This document shows, one piece after another, positions 27,394 through 36,186 of a stretch of 64,000 bases of DNA. The DNA comes from Burkholderiales bacterium (GTDB lineage: Bacteria > Pseudomonadota > Gammaproteobacteria > Burkholderiales > Burkholderiaceae_C): positions 186,001-250,000 of the forward strand of contig JADJDV010000003.1 in the NCBI GenBank assembly GCA_016702555.1, in the 5' to 3' direction. The notes beneath the pieces were generated by a model that saw nothing but the letters and a program-made list of their open reading frames with translations, had not been told where the DNA came from and did not search any database. The position numbers and the translations under genes are program-made. Each line of letters starts with the position of its first letter. Position 1 is the first letter of the stretch.

Positions 27394-28596
27394 ATGCTCA
27401 CCACACTGCAAGTCAAATCCGCCAAGGCTCAGGAGCGCGCCTACAAGATTGCCGACAGTGGCGGGCTGTACCTGCTTGTTCAGCCCAATGGCTCGAAGCT
27501 TTGGCGTTACAAGTTCCGCGTCGGTGGCGTCGAGGGCAAACAATCGTTTGGCGCGTTCCCTGAAGTCAGCCTAGCAGAGGCACGCGGGCTGCACGGCGAC
27601 TCCCGCAAACTGGTCGCCCAGGGCATCAACCCACTCCGGGCCAAGCAGGAACTGGAGACTGCTCAAGCGCAGGAGCAACTGGAACGCGCGAAACGCACGT
27701 TTGCCGCCGTCATGTCTGACTGGAGTTTCACCACAGCCGCCGGCCTGCGTCCATCCACCGTGAAGCAGCGCCAGCGCGAGATCAACAAAGATCTGATGCC
27801 GAAGCTGAAGAACCGTCCGGTGGACAGCATCACACGCCTAGAGTTGACCGCGCTGCTGAAGGACGTGGAGAAACGCGCGCCCGAGGTGGCCCGTAATCTT
27901 CGCAACCATCTCTGGGGCATGTTCGAGTACGCGATCGACTCCGGGTTGATGGAGAACAACCCGGTGCCACCACTGCGCATCATGATGAAGCGCAACCAGT
28001 CCAACCATCCTGCCTTGGCTGGAGAGCAAATCGGCGACTTTCTCCGCGCCCTCGATGCTGCCACGACGATCAACGAGGAAACGCGCATCGCCATGCTGCT
28101 CGTTTCGTTGACCGTCTGCCGAAAAGCGGAGGTCATCGAAGCCCGCTGGGATGAGCTAGACCTAGAGGCCGCTCAATGGGAGATTCCGGCACGTCGCATG
28201 AAGGCGAACCGACCTCACTGGGTGCCGCTGTCAGCTCAGGCCGTAGAGTTGCTCACGCGCCTTCGCAAGATCGTACCGACTGGTCGCGAGCACCTGTTCC
28301 CGAACCGACTCGATCCTCGTCGACCGATGGCCAATCGCAGCCTGAACGCACTGATGGAGCGGCTTGGTTTCGGTGGTGAAGGGACGCCACACGGCATGAG
28401 GGCGACCTTTAGCACGCACTTCAATGGTCTTGACGCAAGCGTAGACGTGATTGAACATTGCCTGGCGCATGTGCCGGCCAACGCCGTACGCGCGGCTTAC
28501 AACCGCCATGCCTATCAGGAAGAAAGACGCGTGATGCTTCAAGCATGGGCCGATCATTTGGACTATGTACGAACGTGCAGGATACCTACTGCGTAG
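27394..28596 (+). CDS. int: P4-like tyrosine integrase (DUF4102 arm-binding domain)
   Basis: A 400-residue tyrosine recombinase. The N-terminal arm-binding domain shows YKIADSGGLYLLVQPNGSKLWRYKFR. The catalytic residues are R near 243 (TVCRKAEVIEARWDE), HxxR in TPHGMRATFSTHF near 333, His in CLAHV near 356, and Tyr in RAAYNRHAY near 368. It should integrate and excise the element. It sits on the trbI side of the element, whereas Tn4371 carries its integrase at the opposite end, so it may come from a different element. Length and motifs are complete. Confidence 0.92.
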   Translation: MLTTLQVKSAKAQERAYKIADSGGLYLLVQPNGSKLWRYKFRVGGVEGKQSFGAFPEVSLAEARGLHGDSRKLVAQGINPLRAKQELETAQAQEQLERAKRTFAAVMSDWSFTTAAGLRPSTVKQRQREINKDLMPKLKNRPVDSITRLELTALLKDVEKRAPEVARNLRNHLWGMFEYAIDSGLMENNPVPPLRIMMKRNQSNHPALAGEQIGDFLRALDAATTINEETRIAMLLVSLTVCRKAEVIEARWDELDLEAAQWEIPARRMKANRPHWVPLSAQAVELLTRLRKIVPTGREHLFPNRLDPRRPMANRSLNALMERLGFGGEGTPHGMRATFSTHFNGLDASVDVIEHCLAHVPANAVRAAYNRHAYQEERRVMLQAWADHLDYVRTCRIPTA

Positions 28597-28683
28597 GCAA
28601 CATGAAGGGCGTGGGCTACATCTACCACCAAGCCTTCACGACACTGACTCCAAGGTGCCGCTGGCATCTATGAAGGTGCAACT

Positions 28684-28728
28684 CCAGCCACCTATAATTC
28701 GTCCTAAGGACGAATTATAGGTGGCTGG
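28684..28728. repeat. Perfect 22-bp inverted repeat (operator-like palindrome 1)
   Basis: Two 22-bp arms, exactly complementary, are separated by one base. The outer end is CCAGCCACC and the centre is CGTCCTaAGGACG. It shares this centre with palindrome 2 (28767-28811). The site lies upstream of the abiE promoter, which fits an AbiEi binding site or a remote operator. Confidence 0.85.
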
Positions 28729-28750
28729 TCAGTAGATATTAAATTTTCTC

Positions 28751-28779
28751 TTGACTAAATTTAGATCGCCATGTATCCT
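28751..28779 (+). promoter_or_regulatory. Promoter for abiEi-abiEii
   Basis: TTGACT at 28751-28756, a 17-bp spacer, then TATCCT at 28774-28779 form a good sigma-70-type promoter. The -10 falls inside palindrome 2 and the -35 between the two palindromes, so binding to either would block RNA polymerase. Confidence 0.65.
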
Positions 28780-28811
28780 ATGCGTCCTTAGGACGCATAG
28801 GATACATGGCG
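28767..28811. repeat. Perfect 22-bp inverted repeat (operator-like palindrome 2)
   Basis: Two 22-bp arms separated by one base, outer end CGCCATGTATC, centre CGTCCTtAGGACG. It covers the -10 element and the predicted start point and ends 2 bp before the GTG codon at 28813. Large inverted repeats in the abiE promoter bound by AbiEi are established for AbiE systems; the assignment here is by position. Confidence 0.85.
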
Positions 28812-28812
28812 A

Positions 28813-29736
28813 GTGACCTCATTCGTACCTCACTCTCTTCCAATCATGGTACGCGCCATCCAGGAGAGGCTGGGAGCATGGGAGCGACCTGTCGTATCCG
28901 ATTACGAACTGGGCGTACTCATGGTCGCGCAACTTGAAAACCAGCAGGAACCGCCAACCTTGCAGGTCTATAGAAGGCTCGTGAAAGAACTGAGTTCCTT
29001 CGGTCTCATCTTCCCCGACAAGGACTTCAAGCCTGACACGGTCTATCACCTGTTCGGTCGCATCAAGCCGAAGGCCATCGAGGTCGCTTGCTCTGTCGAC
29101 CCATTCGCCTACGTCTCCCACCTCAGCGCCATGGAGTACCACGGGTTGACGGATCGCTTCTCAAAGATCCTGTACCTGACCACGCCGACGGACAAGGAAT
29201 GGCGCGAACAAGCGGCCGCCCGGATAGGCAGGGACTTGAAGGCACAAACGGCAGCGTATCGAGCCGCCAGGTTGCCCGTGCTCCGGCGCCTGCCGCTCGA
29301 GCGCATTGAAGGCCAGCGCGTTGAACTTATGCGGCGCTCCAGCAGAGGTGCCTTCAAAACCATCAAGTCAACCGGTCTCCGGGTTGCCACCATGGGGCGC
29401 ACCTTCCTGGACATGGTGCGAGAACCCCAAAACTGTGGCGGCATCCAGCACGTGGTGGACACCTACAGTGCCTACGCGGAACGCAATTTGACACTCATCG
29501 CGGAGGAAGTCGAACGCCACGGCAATGCCGTCGAGAAAGTGCGAGCAGGCTATCTGCTGGATGAAGTGTGCCGCCTCTCGCACCCACTCATCGACGGCTG
29601 GACGAAGTACGCCCAGCGGGGCGGTTCCAGGATGCTTGACCCTCAGGCCGAGTACGCCTCCGACTACTCCGCGAAGTGGATGCTCTCCATCAACGTCCCG
29701 TCACTGATGCCCAGGTTCAATGAGGACGGCTTGTGA
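28813..29736 (+). CDS. abiEi: AbiEi-family antitoxin / transcriptional autoregulator
   Basis: A 307-residue protein with an N-terminal winged-helix-like segment and the family block DPFAYVSHLSAMEYHGLTDR near residue 95, then GLRVATMGRTFLDMV. This places it with type IV AbiEi antitoxins. It would neutralise AbiEii and repress its own promoter through the two palindromes. The start is either the GTG at 28813 (AGGA about 10 bases upstream) or the ATG at 28846 (MVRAIQERL); the first 11 residues are not conserved-looking. The stop overlaps abiEii by 4 bp. Confidence 0.85.
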   Translation: MTSFVPHSLPIMVRAIQERLGAWERPVVSDYELGVLMVAQLENQQEPPTLQVYRRLVKELSSFGLIFPDKDFKPDTVYHLFGRIKPKAIEVACSVDPFAYVSHLSAMEYHGLTDRFSKILYLTTPTDKEWREQAAARIGRDLKAQTAAYRAARLPVLRRLPLERIEGQRVELMRRSSRGAFKTIKSTGLRVATMGRTFLDMVREPQNCGGIQHVVDTYSAYAERNLTLIAEEVERHGNAVEKVRAGYLLDEVCRLSHPLIDGWTKYAQRGGSRMLDPQAEYASDYSAKWMLSINVPSLMPRFNEDGL

Positions 29737-30590
29737 ACGAAATCGACATCGAAGCTTGGGTCGAGGCCGCCCCCGACGGACAACGCGGATTTCGTGAGGC
29801 CGTTCACATCGTTCTGGACAGTATCGGCCACTCGCAGAATCTGCGGACCAGGATGGTCATGAAAGGCGGGCTGCTACTGGCCATCCGCTATGAAAGCACC
29901 CGATTCACACGTGACCTGGACTTCTCCACCAGCGAACGGTACATCGCTGCCGATGCTGAGAAATTGCTCGCCGAATTCGAAGCAGGTCTCGCGATCGCCG
30001 AGGACAGGTTGCCCTATGAGACAGCGTGCCGCTTGCAATCACGCAAGGTCGAGCCCAAGGGCGAAAACCGAACGCATCACAACCTGGCCCTCACGATCGG
30101 CTTCGCCGACAAGTCTCACCCCGGCGCCATGGCACGGCTGACCTCGAAGAACTCTGCGCAGGTGGTACATATCGACTACAGCTTCAACGAAGCTGTGTTT
30201 GATGTCGAGCTTCTGGAGCTCGATGGCGGCACAACGATCCGGTCGTACTCGCTGCACAACGTGCTGGCGGAGAAGATGCGGTCATTGCTGCAACAACCGA
30301 TCCGCAAGCGCAACCGCCGCCAGGACGTCTACGACATTTGGCTCTTGCTGGAATCAGTACCGCCCTTCCCTGCTGCTGAACTGGCCTTGATTCACGAGAT
30401 GTTGGTCATGTCCTGCCGCAGCAAGGGCATCGAACCGACGGTTGACTCGATGGACGACGAGGCCGTAGTGAAGATGGCCCGTGAGGGCTACGCTGACCTG
30501 CAGGCAGACGTCGATGGAGACCTACCTTCCTTCGAAGATGCCATGATCCGGGTCACCGCCTTCTACGACTCGCTCCCATGGAATGGCTAG
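29733..30590 (+). CDS. abiEii: AbiEii/AbiGii nucleotidyltransferase toxin
   Basis: A 285-residue nucleotidyltransferase. The active-site signature is MKGGLLLAIRYESTRFTRDLDFST (G-G followed by the DxD pair, here DLD), about residues 44-66. A helical C-terminal part contains NVLAEKMRSLLQQPIRKRNRRQDVYDIWLLL. AbiEii-type toxins block growth after phage infection, probably by modifying tRNA; the exact activity is family inference. It forms an operon with abiEi at the left end of the element, next to the integrase, as a typical defence or stability cargo. Confidence 0.88.
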   Translation: MNEIDIEAWVEAAPDGQRGFREAVHIVLDSIGHSQNLRTRMVMKGGLLLAIRYESTRFTRDLDFSTSERYIAADAEKLLAEFEAGLAIAEDRLPYETACRLQSRKVEPKGENRTHHNLALTIGFADKSHPGAMARLTSKNSAQVVHIDYSFNEAVFDVELLELDGGTTIRSYSLHNVLAEKMRSLLQQPIRKRNRRQDVYDIWLLLESVPPFPAAELALIHEMLVMSCRSKGIEPTVDSMDDEAVVKMAREGYADLQADVDGDLPSFEDAMIRVTAFYDSLPWNG

Positions 30591-30604
30591 TCAGTCTGTG
30601 GCGA

Positions 30605-30883
30605 CTACAACCTTCCCGCATCTGACGGCGTCTGACCCACGCCACTGCGAACAGCTACTCGCCCGCTGCTTCTTACACGCCTGAATCCTCGATCTCCAGC
30701 GATGAACGCCTCCAGCATGTGCGGGATCAGCGTCGTCGCATCGACGGCCTCGCCATACGTCTGCGCATGCAGCGCGGCGTACCGGTCAAGGTCCTCTTTC
30801 AGGTCGCTCGGGCACATGAACGTCATCTTGACGCTCTCAGTCTTGGGCAATGGCCCCAGCCGCAACTTGCGCGTGGCGCTCAT
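30605..30883 (-). CDS. DUF2274 protein, end of the trb operon
   Basis: A 92-residue protein, MSATRKLRLGPLPKTESVKMTF, then CPSDLKEDLDRYAALHAQTYGE. The pattern is that of DUF2274, which closes the trb operon in Tn4371-type elements. It could be an RHH-like DNA-binding protein, given its size and charged helix, but no proof is visible. The ATG overlaps the trbI stop by 4 bp. It ends the leftward operon, convergent with abiEii (14 bp between stops). Confidence 0.82.
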   Translation of the reverse strand: MSATRKLRLGPLPKTESVKMTFMCPSDLKEDLDRYAALHAQTYGEAVDATTLIPHMLEAFIAGDRGFRRVRSSGRVAVRSGVGQTPSDAGRL

Positions 30884-32163
30884 CGTGAAGCTCTTCTCTG
30901 GAAGAACATCGGCTGATACGGCCGCAACACCAGATCCCGGTTGACGATGATGCGCACCGGCAGGCCTGGCCGACTGGTCAGGGTCGGCTGCACGTTCATG
31001 TTGCGCCGCGTCATCTCCTGCCCGACCTGGTTGATGCTGTCCTGTGCACTGTCGCGCCCCGCGATCACGATGCGATTGCCGTCCTGGCGGTTCTCTGGCG
31101 CGGCCAGCTCGGCACCAATACCCAGCAGCGTCGTCAGCGCCGCTCCCGCAAAGATGCGCCCCCAATGCCAGTCCACCTCGTCCTCCAGACCGGCATAGCC
31201 GGCTGGGTCAGTACCTACGAGATCGTCGAGCGTCAGCGAAGAAGTGTCAGGCAGGATGATCCGGTTCCACACCACCTGCACGCGGCTCTGCCCATAACTC
31301 ACCTGGCTGTTGTAGCGCCCAAGAATGCGCGAGCCCTGCGGGATCAACAGGAACTTGCCCGTGGCAGAGTCATAGACCGGCTCCGTCACCGTGGCGATCA
31401 CATCGCCCGGAAGATCGGACTTGATGCCTGTCACCAACGCCCCAGCGATCACCGTTCCGGCCATGACCTGGTACGGTGACGCGGGTCGCGCCAGATGGCC
31501 GGAATTGCGGGTTTCCGTAGAGCCACCTTTCAGGAACGCCTCTTTCTGGTCTTGGCGGTTCTGCACGGCGGTCGGGTCGGTAGCAGATGGTTGCGCTTGT
31601 GCCGCCGTCGACGCTGGCCCCGCGCCGAGCGGGTCGAAGCCCGCGAGCGCGCTCGCGCTGCCAGGCGCACCCGGCACCGCCTGCGCCGTCTTGGCGGCCT
31701 GACCCTGGCCGCCCGAGCGGAAGAACACCGACGACGCGGCCGCCGCTTCGGCCTCCTTGCGCAAGGCGTCGTTCGGATCGTGACCCGGCGGCACATACGC
31801 CGGCGTCATCGGCTGCTGGGAGGCCACGATGGCCGGCCCCAGATCGCCTGGCAGCGGCGGCCCCAACTCTGGCACGTTGGGCGGCAGCTTGGAGTAATCC
31901 GCCGGCAGTCCTGCCAGCCCTTCAGACTTCGACACCCGATCGACGTTGTACAGCTCATTCTGACCGCCCGCACCGCGCTGCGGCGGCTGCAATGACCAGA
32001 TCGTGGCGCCAAGCACTGCGACCGACAGGCCACCCACGAGGATGGCCAGCGTGCGCCGGTTCAGGCGCGTGACCGGGCGCGGCTGGGCACGCAGCGCCAC
32101 CGCCTCAGGCACGACCTTGCCCGCCTGCGGCGTGGTGAGCTCGGGGGTGTCTTCCTGGCTCAT
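30880..32163 (-). CDS. trbI: Type IV secretion protein TrbI (VirB10-like)
   Basis: A 427-residue TrbI. A membrane helix (TLAILVGGLSVAVLGATIWSL) stands near residue 40, followed by a long Pro/Ala-rich periplasmic linker. The C-terminal VirB10 beta-barrel core reads GTVIAGALVTGIKSDLPGDV, then VTEPVYDSATGKFLLIPQGSR. It spans inner and outer membranes and gates the channel. It is next to trbG with 2 bp between them. Confidence 0.93.
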   Translation of the reverse strand: MSQEDTPELTTPQAGKVVPEAVALRAQPRPVTRLNRRTLAILVGGLSVAVLGATIWSLQPPQRGAGGQNELYNVDRVSKSEGLAGLPADYSKLPPNVPELGPPLPGDLGPAIVASQQPMTPAYVPPGHDPNDALRKEAEAAAASSVFFRSGGQGQAAKTAQAVPGAPGSASALAGFDPLGAGPASTAAQAQPSATDPTAVQNRQDQKEAFLKGGSTETRNSGHLARPASPYQVMAGTVIAGALVTGIKSDLPGDVIATVTEPVYDSATGKFLLIPQGSRILGRYNSQVSYGQSRVQVVWNRIILPDTSSLTLDDLVGTDPAGYAGLEDEVDWHWGRIFAGAALTTLLGIGAELAAPENRQDGNRIVIAGRDSAQDSINQVGQEMTRRNMNVQPTLTSRPGLPVRIIVNRDLVLRPYQPMFFQRRASR

Positions 32164-32165
32164 GG

Positions 32166-33152
32166 TCAGTTCCTCCGCGCAATACCGTCCGTGCGCTCAA
32201 TGCGCACCACGTCGCCCTTGTCAGCGCCCAGGCGCAGTTCAGCCGCCCCGAACAGCCGATCCACGATGTAATACGGCGAGCGGAAGCGGTAGTTCACCAG
32301 TTGCCCATCGCCTTGCGCGCCGATGACGAACAGCGGCGGCAGCTCGCCTTGCGCGATACCGGCGGGGAACTGGATGTAGACCTTCTCGCCATCGTCAAAC
32401 GCACGCAGCGGCTTCCAGGGTGGATTGCTGCCCGACACGGCATAGCGAAACCGAATCTTCTCCAGCGACAGGCCCGTGTCGACCGGCGTCGCCGCGCTGG
32501 CCGACTGCGCCTGGCGCTGCAAGGCCAGCATTCGGTCCTTGGGGTATTCCCAGGACACCGAGGCCATCCAGGTCTTTGGGGTCGAGGTCAACTCCAGCAG
32601 ATAGGTGCGGCGGCTGGTGGTGATGACCAGATTCGTTTTAAGGCCCGAGCGGATCGGCTTGACCATGACGTTGACACGCAGGTCCGCGCCCGAGCCGCTG
32701 GCGGTGTCGCCGACGATCCAGCGCACGGTATCGCCCGCGGCCACCGTGACCAGTTCTTCGCCCGGCTGGAGCGCGATCACCGTGACGCGGCCCACAGCCG
32801 CATAGACCTGATACAGCGCACCATCGGTGAAGGGCCAGACCTGAATCGCGTTGACGTAGCCCTCGCGCGTGGGCGCGATGCGCGCCTCCGCATTGGCGCG
32901 CGAGACACGCACCTTCTCGTCTGTCGGCTCCGGTGCGGGTTTGGCGCCCTCCTCCACCGGCTTCAACTGCGCCGGCATCGGCAGCACCTCGGGCACGGCA
33001 ACCACTTCCACCAGCGCCGGTGGCTCCGGCAGCGGCTCGGCTGGTACTGACTCATCGAGCGAGATCACCGGCGGCGGCTGGCCTGGCGTGGCGCAGCCGG
33101 CCGCGGCGGCGAGCATCAGCACGGAAACGTAAATGCACAAACGATCATTCAT
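32166..33152 (-). CDS. trbG: Type IV secretion protein TrbG (VirB9-like)
   Basis: A 328-residue TrbG. A lipoprotein-like signal (LMLAAAAGCATPGQ) is followed by a Pro/Glu-rich linker. The VirB9 core includes AIQVWPFTDGALYQVYAAVGRVT and VITTSRRTYLLELTSTPKTWMASVSWEYP. The C-terminal part contains KPLRAFDDGEKVYIQFPAGIA. It forms the outer-membrane core complex with TrbI. Its start overlaps the trbF stop by 4 bp. Confidence 0.93.
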   Translation of the reverse strand: MNDRLCIYVSVLMLAAAAGCATPGQPPPVISLDESVPAEPLPEPPALVEVVAVPEVLPMPAQLKPVEEGAKPAPEPTDEKVRVSRANAEARIAPTREGYVNAIQVWPFTDGALYQVYAAVGRVTVIALQPGEELVTVAAGDTVRWIVGDTASGSGADLRVNVMVKPIRSGLKTNLVITTSRRTYLLELTSTPKTWMASVSWEYPKDRMLALQRQAQSASAATPVDTGLSLEKIRFRYAVSGSNPPWKPLRAFDDGEKVYIQFPAGIAQGELPPLFVIGAQGDGQLVNYRFRSPYYIVDRLFGAAELRLGADKGDVVRIERTDGIARRN

Positions 33153-33853
33153 GGTTTGGCTCCGTCGGAAGAATCCAGCTCACGGCTCCAGGACAGGCCG
33201 TTGACGTAGATGCCCAGGGGGTTCTTGCGCAGGCGCTCTTCGGTGCGCGGGGGCTGCAGCACGATGGACACCACCGCCGTCCAGCGCTCCAACCCGGCCG
33301 CAGCGCCATTGGCATAGCGGCGTTCCGTCCAGCGCACGTTGAAGGACTGCTCGCTGGCGCGCACCACGCTGCCGATCTGCACCGTCACCGACTCCTTGCC
33401 GATGCGCGCGAACGGATCGTTGACGCGCGCGTAGTCGTTAAGCACGGCCGCGCCCTTGTCGGTGGCGTAGTCGTAGGCATCCAGCCAGTTCTGGCGCACG
33501 ACGATGGGATCGATGGACAGCGATCGCACCAGCGTCACGAAGCGCGCGATATGGTGCGCGGTCTGCGCGTCGGTGGGCCGGTACGGCGTGGCGGCCTCGC
33601 CCACGGTGCGCACCTGACCGGTCTGATCCACCTCCACCACGTAGGGCGTGACGATGGATTGCGCCGAGCGCCACACCAGGCCGCCCGCCATCAGCAGCGC
33701 AAGCGCCAGGCAACCGAAGGCCATCAGACGCCAGTTCCTGGCCTGCACGCGGGCCGATCCGATGCGCTCATCCCACACCTGCGCGGCCGATTGGTAAGGG
33801 GTTGCAGGCTGCGGCGTGTCGCCATAGCGCACCTGCGGTCGTTTGAATCGCAT
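33149..33853 (-). CDS. trbF: Type IV secretion protein TrbF (VirB8-like)
   Basis: A 234-residue inner-membrane protein starting MRFKRPQVRYGDTPQPATPY. One helix (LMAFGCLALALLMAGGLVW) is near residue 45, followed by a periplasmic VirB8/TrbF domain (TPYVVEVDQTGQVRTVGEA; FVTLVRSLSIDPIVVRQNW; RWTERRYANG). The open frame extends far upstream opposite trbL, but the ATG at 33853 is the right start by family alignment. It probably nucleates the channel. Confidence 0.93.
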   Translation of the reverse strand: MRFKRPQVRYGDTPQPATPYQSAAQVWDERIGSARVQARNWRLMAFGCLALALLMAGGLVWRSAQSIVTPYVVEVDQTGQVRTVGEAATPYRPTDAQTAHHIARFVTLVRSLSIDPIVVRQNWLDAYDYATDKGAAVLNDYARVNDPFARIGKESVTVQIGSVVRASEQSFNVRWTERRYANGAAAGLERWTAVVSIVLQPPRTEERLRKNPLGIYVNGLSWSRELDSSDGAKP

Positions 33854-33864
33854 GGGCTTGTTCC

Positions 33865-35157
33865 TCAGGAGTCGGAGTCGCGCAGGCTCGGGCCAGACCC
33901 CGAACCGCCCGCATCGCCGCCACGCAGAACGTGAGCGGCGGTGGTCGCGGCCTGGCCGGCCTGCTGACGGCGCCGCATGCGCTGTGCCCAGTCGGGCTCG
34001 GCGGTGGGTCTTGAACTGGAGTCCACGGTGGCGGAAGCTGGTGCGGACCCTGCGGCATCGGACACGAAGCCGGACACTCGATCCCGCATGGCATTGACAC
34101 CCGTCTTGGCGACGTTGGCCATGCCAGCACCCGTAGCACGCACCGCACCACCGCCCGAGGCCGCGGCCCCATCCTGGTAGGCCGCCTTCGCGCCGCTGGC
34201 CAGGGCAGAAGCCGAGCGCGCCGCAGCTGGCGCCATGCGCGCACCGGCGGCAACCGCCGAGCTGGCGCCGGCCACCGCCGCGCCACCGGCCACCGCCAGC
34301 CCGGCCGCGCCAAGAGTCGTGCCCGCCGCCGCACCGGCACCCAGCTGCGGCGCCCCCGACACCAGCCCGGTGGCGATCCCCGGCCCGAAGATGCCCAGAC
34401 CCAGCATGGCCAGCGCCGCCAGCATGATGACCAGCGCATGGTCGATGCTCGGATCGGCACCCGGTGCCACAGTGAACTCGCCGAACAGACCCGAGCCGAT
34501 GCCCACGATCACCGCCAGCACCAGCACCTTGATGCCCGAAGACACCACGTTGCCGAGCACCTTCTCGGCCAGGAAGCTGGTCTTGTTCCACAGCGCGAAG
34601 GGCACCAGCACGAAGCCCGCCAGCGTGGTCAGCTTGAACTCGATCAGCGTCACGAAGAGCTGAACCGCCAGCACGAAGAAGCAGATGATCAGCACCAGCC
34701 ACGCCAGGAACAGCACGGCGATGGTGTCCAGGTGCGCGAACACCTCGGGGAAACCGGTCAGCACGCCGATCTGCTCCATGATCGGCCGGCCGGCGTCGAT
34801 GCCCACTTGCGCCAGCCGCCCCGGCTGCAGCAGCTGATCCTGCGACAGGCCCGAGCTGGAGGCCGCGAGGCCCAGTCCCGCGAAGGAGTTGAAGACGATG
34901 CCCGCCAGCCGGTTGAAGTTGCTCAGGATGTACGCGAAGGCACCGACATAAAGGACTTTCCGGATCAGCTTGGCCATCACGTCCTCGCCCTGGCCGCTGG
35001 CATGGCCCATGGCCCAGAACAGCCCGGCCAGCGTCACGTCGATGACGATCAGTGTCGCCGTGAGGAAGGCCACTTCGCCACCCAGCAGGCCGAAGCCCGA
35101 ATCGATGTAGCGCGAGAAGACATCGAGGAAGCGGTCGATGACCGCCACGTCGTTCAT
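33865..35157 (-). CDS. trbL: Type IV secretion protein TrbL (VirB6-like)
   Basis: A 430-residue polytopic protein, MNDVAVIDRFLDVFSRYIDS. It has about six membrane helices in the first 270 residues (YVGAFAYILSNFNRLAGIVF; FLAWLVLIICFFVLAVQLF), then a Gly/Ala/Ser-rich soluble tail of about 160 residues. This is the VirB6/TrbL inner-membrane channel component. The start overlaps the trbK stop (ATGGC at 35157/35154 side), keeping the operon tight. Confidence 0.93.
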   Translation of the reverse strand: MNDVAVIDRFLDVFSRYIDSGFGLLGGEVAFLTATLIVIDVTLAGLFWAMGHASGQGEDVMAKLIRKVLYVGAFAYILSNFNRLAGIVFNSFAGLGLAASSSGLSQDQLLQPGRLAQVGIDAGRPIMEQIGVLTGFPEVFAHLDTIAVLFLAWLVLIICFFVLAVQLFVTLIEFKLTTLAGFVLVPFALWNKTSFLAEKVLGNVVSSGIKVLVLAVIVGIGSGLFGEFTVAPGADPSIDHALVIMLAALAMLGLGIFGPGIATGLVSGAPQLGAGAAAGTTLGAAGLAVAGGAAVAGASSAVAAGARMAPAAARSASALASGAKAAYQDGAAASGGGAVRATGAGMANVAKTGVNAMRDRVSGFVSDAAGSAPASATVDSSSRPTAEPDWAQRMRRRQQAGQAATTAAHVLRGGDAGGSGSGPSLRDSDS

Positions 35158-35417
35158 GGCGCCGACCCGGGCTGGATCGGATCGTCGGCATAGGGCGATG
35201 GCGCCCTGCGCATGAAGCGCTGGCGCGTGGCCTCGGCCACCGCATGGCACTGGGCATCACCGAGCCTGGCGCGATCGGCCCTGCAGGCCGCGCGCAGCTC
35301 GCTCAGCCGATGCGGATCGGCCACCAGCGCTTCGACCGATTCAACAGTTCTGGGGCCATCGGGTTTTCCACACGCGGCCAGCAGGAGGACGGCGGTCACG
35401 ATGAGGGTTCGGGTCAT
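35154..35417 (-). CDS. trbK: TrbK/EexN-type entry-exclusion lipoprotein (operon copy)
   Basis: An 87-residue protein with a lipobox, MTRTLIVTAVLLLAACGK. The mature part, SVEALVADPHRLSELRAAC then LGDAQCHAVAEATRQRFMRR, is typical of the TrbK/EexN group, which limits uptake from a cell with the same element. The start at 35417 puts the signal peptide first; a longer open frame is not signal-like. A second, similar gene lies at 43101-43358. Confidence 0.85.
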   Translation of the reverse strand: MTRTLIVTAVLLLAACGKPDGPRTVESVEALVADPHRLSELRAACRADRARLGDAQCHAVAEATRQRFMRRAPSPYADDPIQPGSAP

Positions 35418-35424
35418 GACGACC

Positions 35425-36186
35425 TCACCGCTGGCTGTAGAAGTTGACCGTATGGGGTGTGTAGGGCGTTCCCGTACCCAGGAAGCGCCGCCGCACCTCG
35501 CGGGCACGCTCGGTGGCCGCCACCTGCCGCGCCAGCTCCAGCGAGGCCGCCCGGTCCTGCGTGATCTGCAATCGCTGCGTCTGGATCGACTGCTTGGCCT
35601 GCAAGGCCAGCAACTGGTTCATGGCCTGCATGGCTTGCAGCGCGCCCACGGCCGACTGGCTCTTGGCCACGAGGTCGGCCAGCACGCCTTCATCACCGCT
35701 CAGGTTCTGCGACGCCTGGGCCTGCATCTGCATGCTGGTCTGCAAGCCGTGCAGCGTGTTTTTCCAACGCTCCTGCGCGTCACGGACCATCTGCTCGCCG
35801 CTGACGGTGGCGGCGTACTGCTCCGGGTACAGGCGCGCAAACTCCCGATCCAGATTGACCACGTCATAAGCTAGGCCCTTGGCCCGCGCGATCAGCCGTT
35901 CGGTCAGCGCCAGGTTGGCGCGCAACTGGGCCACCACGCTGGACGGCAGGCTGGCCAGGTTGCGCGCCTGGTTGATCAGCATCTGCGCTTCGTTCTGCAG
36001 TTGCCTGATCTGGTTGTTGATTTGCTCCAGCGTGCGGATCGCGGTCAGCGTGTTCTGCACATGGTTGGTGGGGTCGAACACGATGCGCCCACCGCTGCCG
36101 AAGAAGGCATGGGCGGGCTGCACGGAAGCCAGGGCAAGCACGCAGGCGGTCGTCAGTGCGGCGAACTTGGAGGCAGGGGTCTTCAT
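35425..36186 (-). CDS. trbJ: Type IV secretion protein TrbJ (VirB5-like)
   Basis: A 253-residue periplasmic protein. The signal peptide is FAALTTACVLALASVQPAHA, and the mature protein is strongly helical (coiled-coil-like), with TLTAIRTLEQINNQIRQLQN and MQAQASQNLSGDEGVLADL. It is the TrbJ/VirB5 minor pilus subunit. The start overlaps the trbE stop by 4 bp. Confidence 0.92.
   Translation of the reverse strand: MKTPASKFAALTTACVLALASVQPAHAFFGSGGRIVFDPTNHVQNTLTAIRTLEQINNQIRQLQNEAQMLINQARNLASLPSSVVAQLRANLALTERLIARAKGLAYDVVNLDREFARLYPEQYAATVSGEQMVRDAQERWKNTLHGLQTSMQMQAQASQNLSGDEGVLADLVAKSQSAVGALQAMQAMNQLLALQAKQSIQTQRLQITQDRAASLELARQVAATERAREVRRRFLGTGTPYTPHTVNFYSQR

Noticed and set aside
33149..35260. 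A 703-codon version of TrbF
   Set aside because: The upstream two thirds is out-of-frame sequence of trbL. The conserved TrbF begins at 33853.
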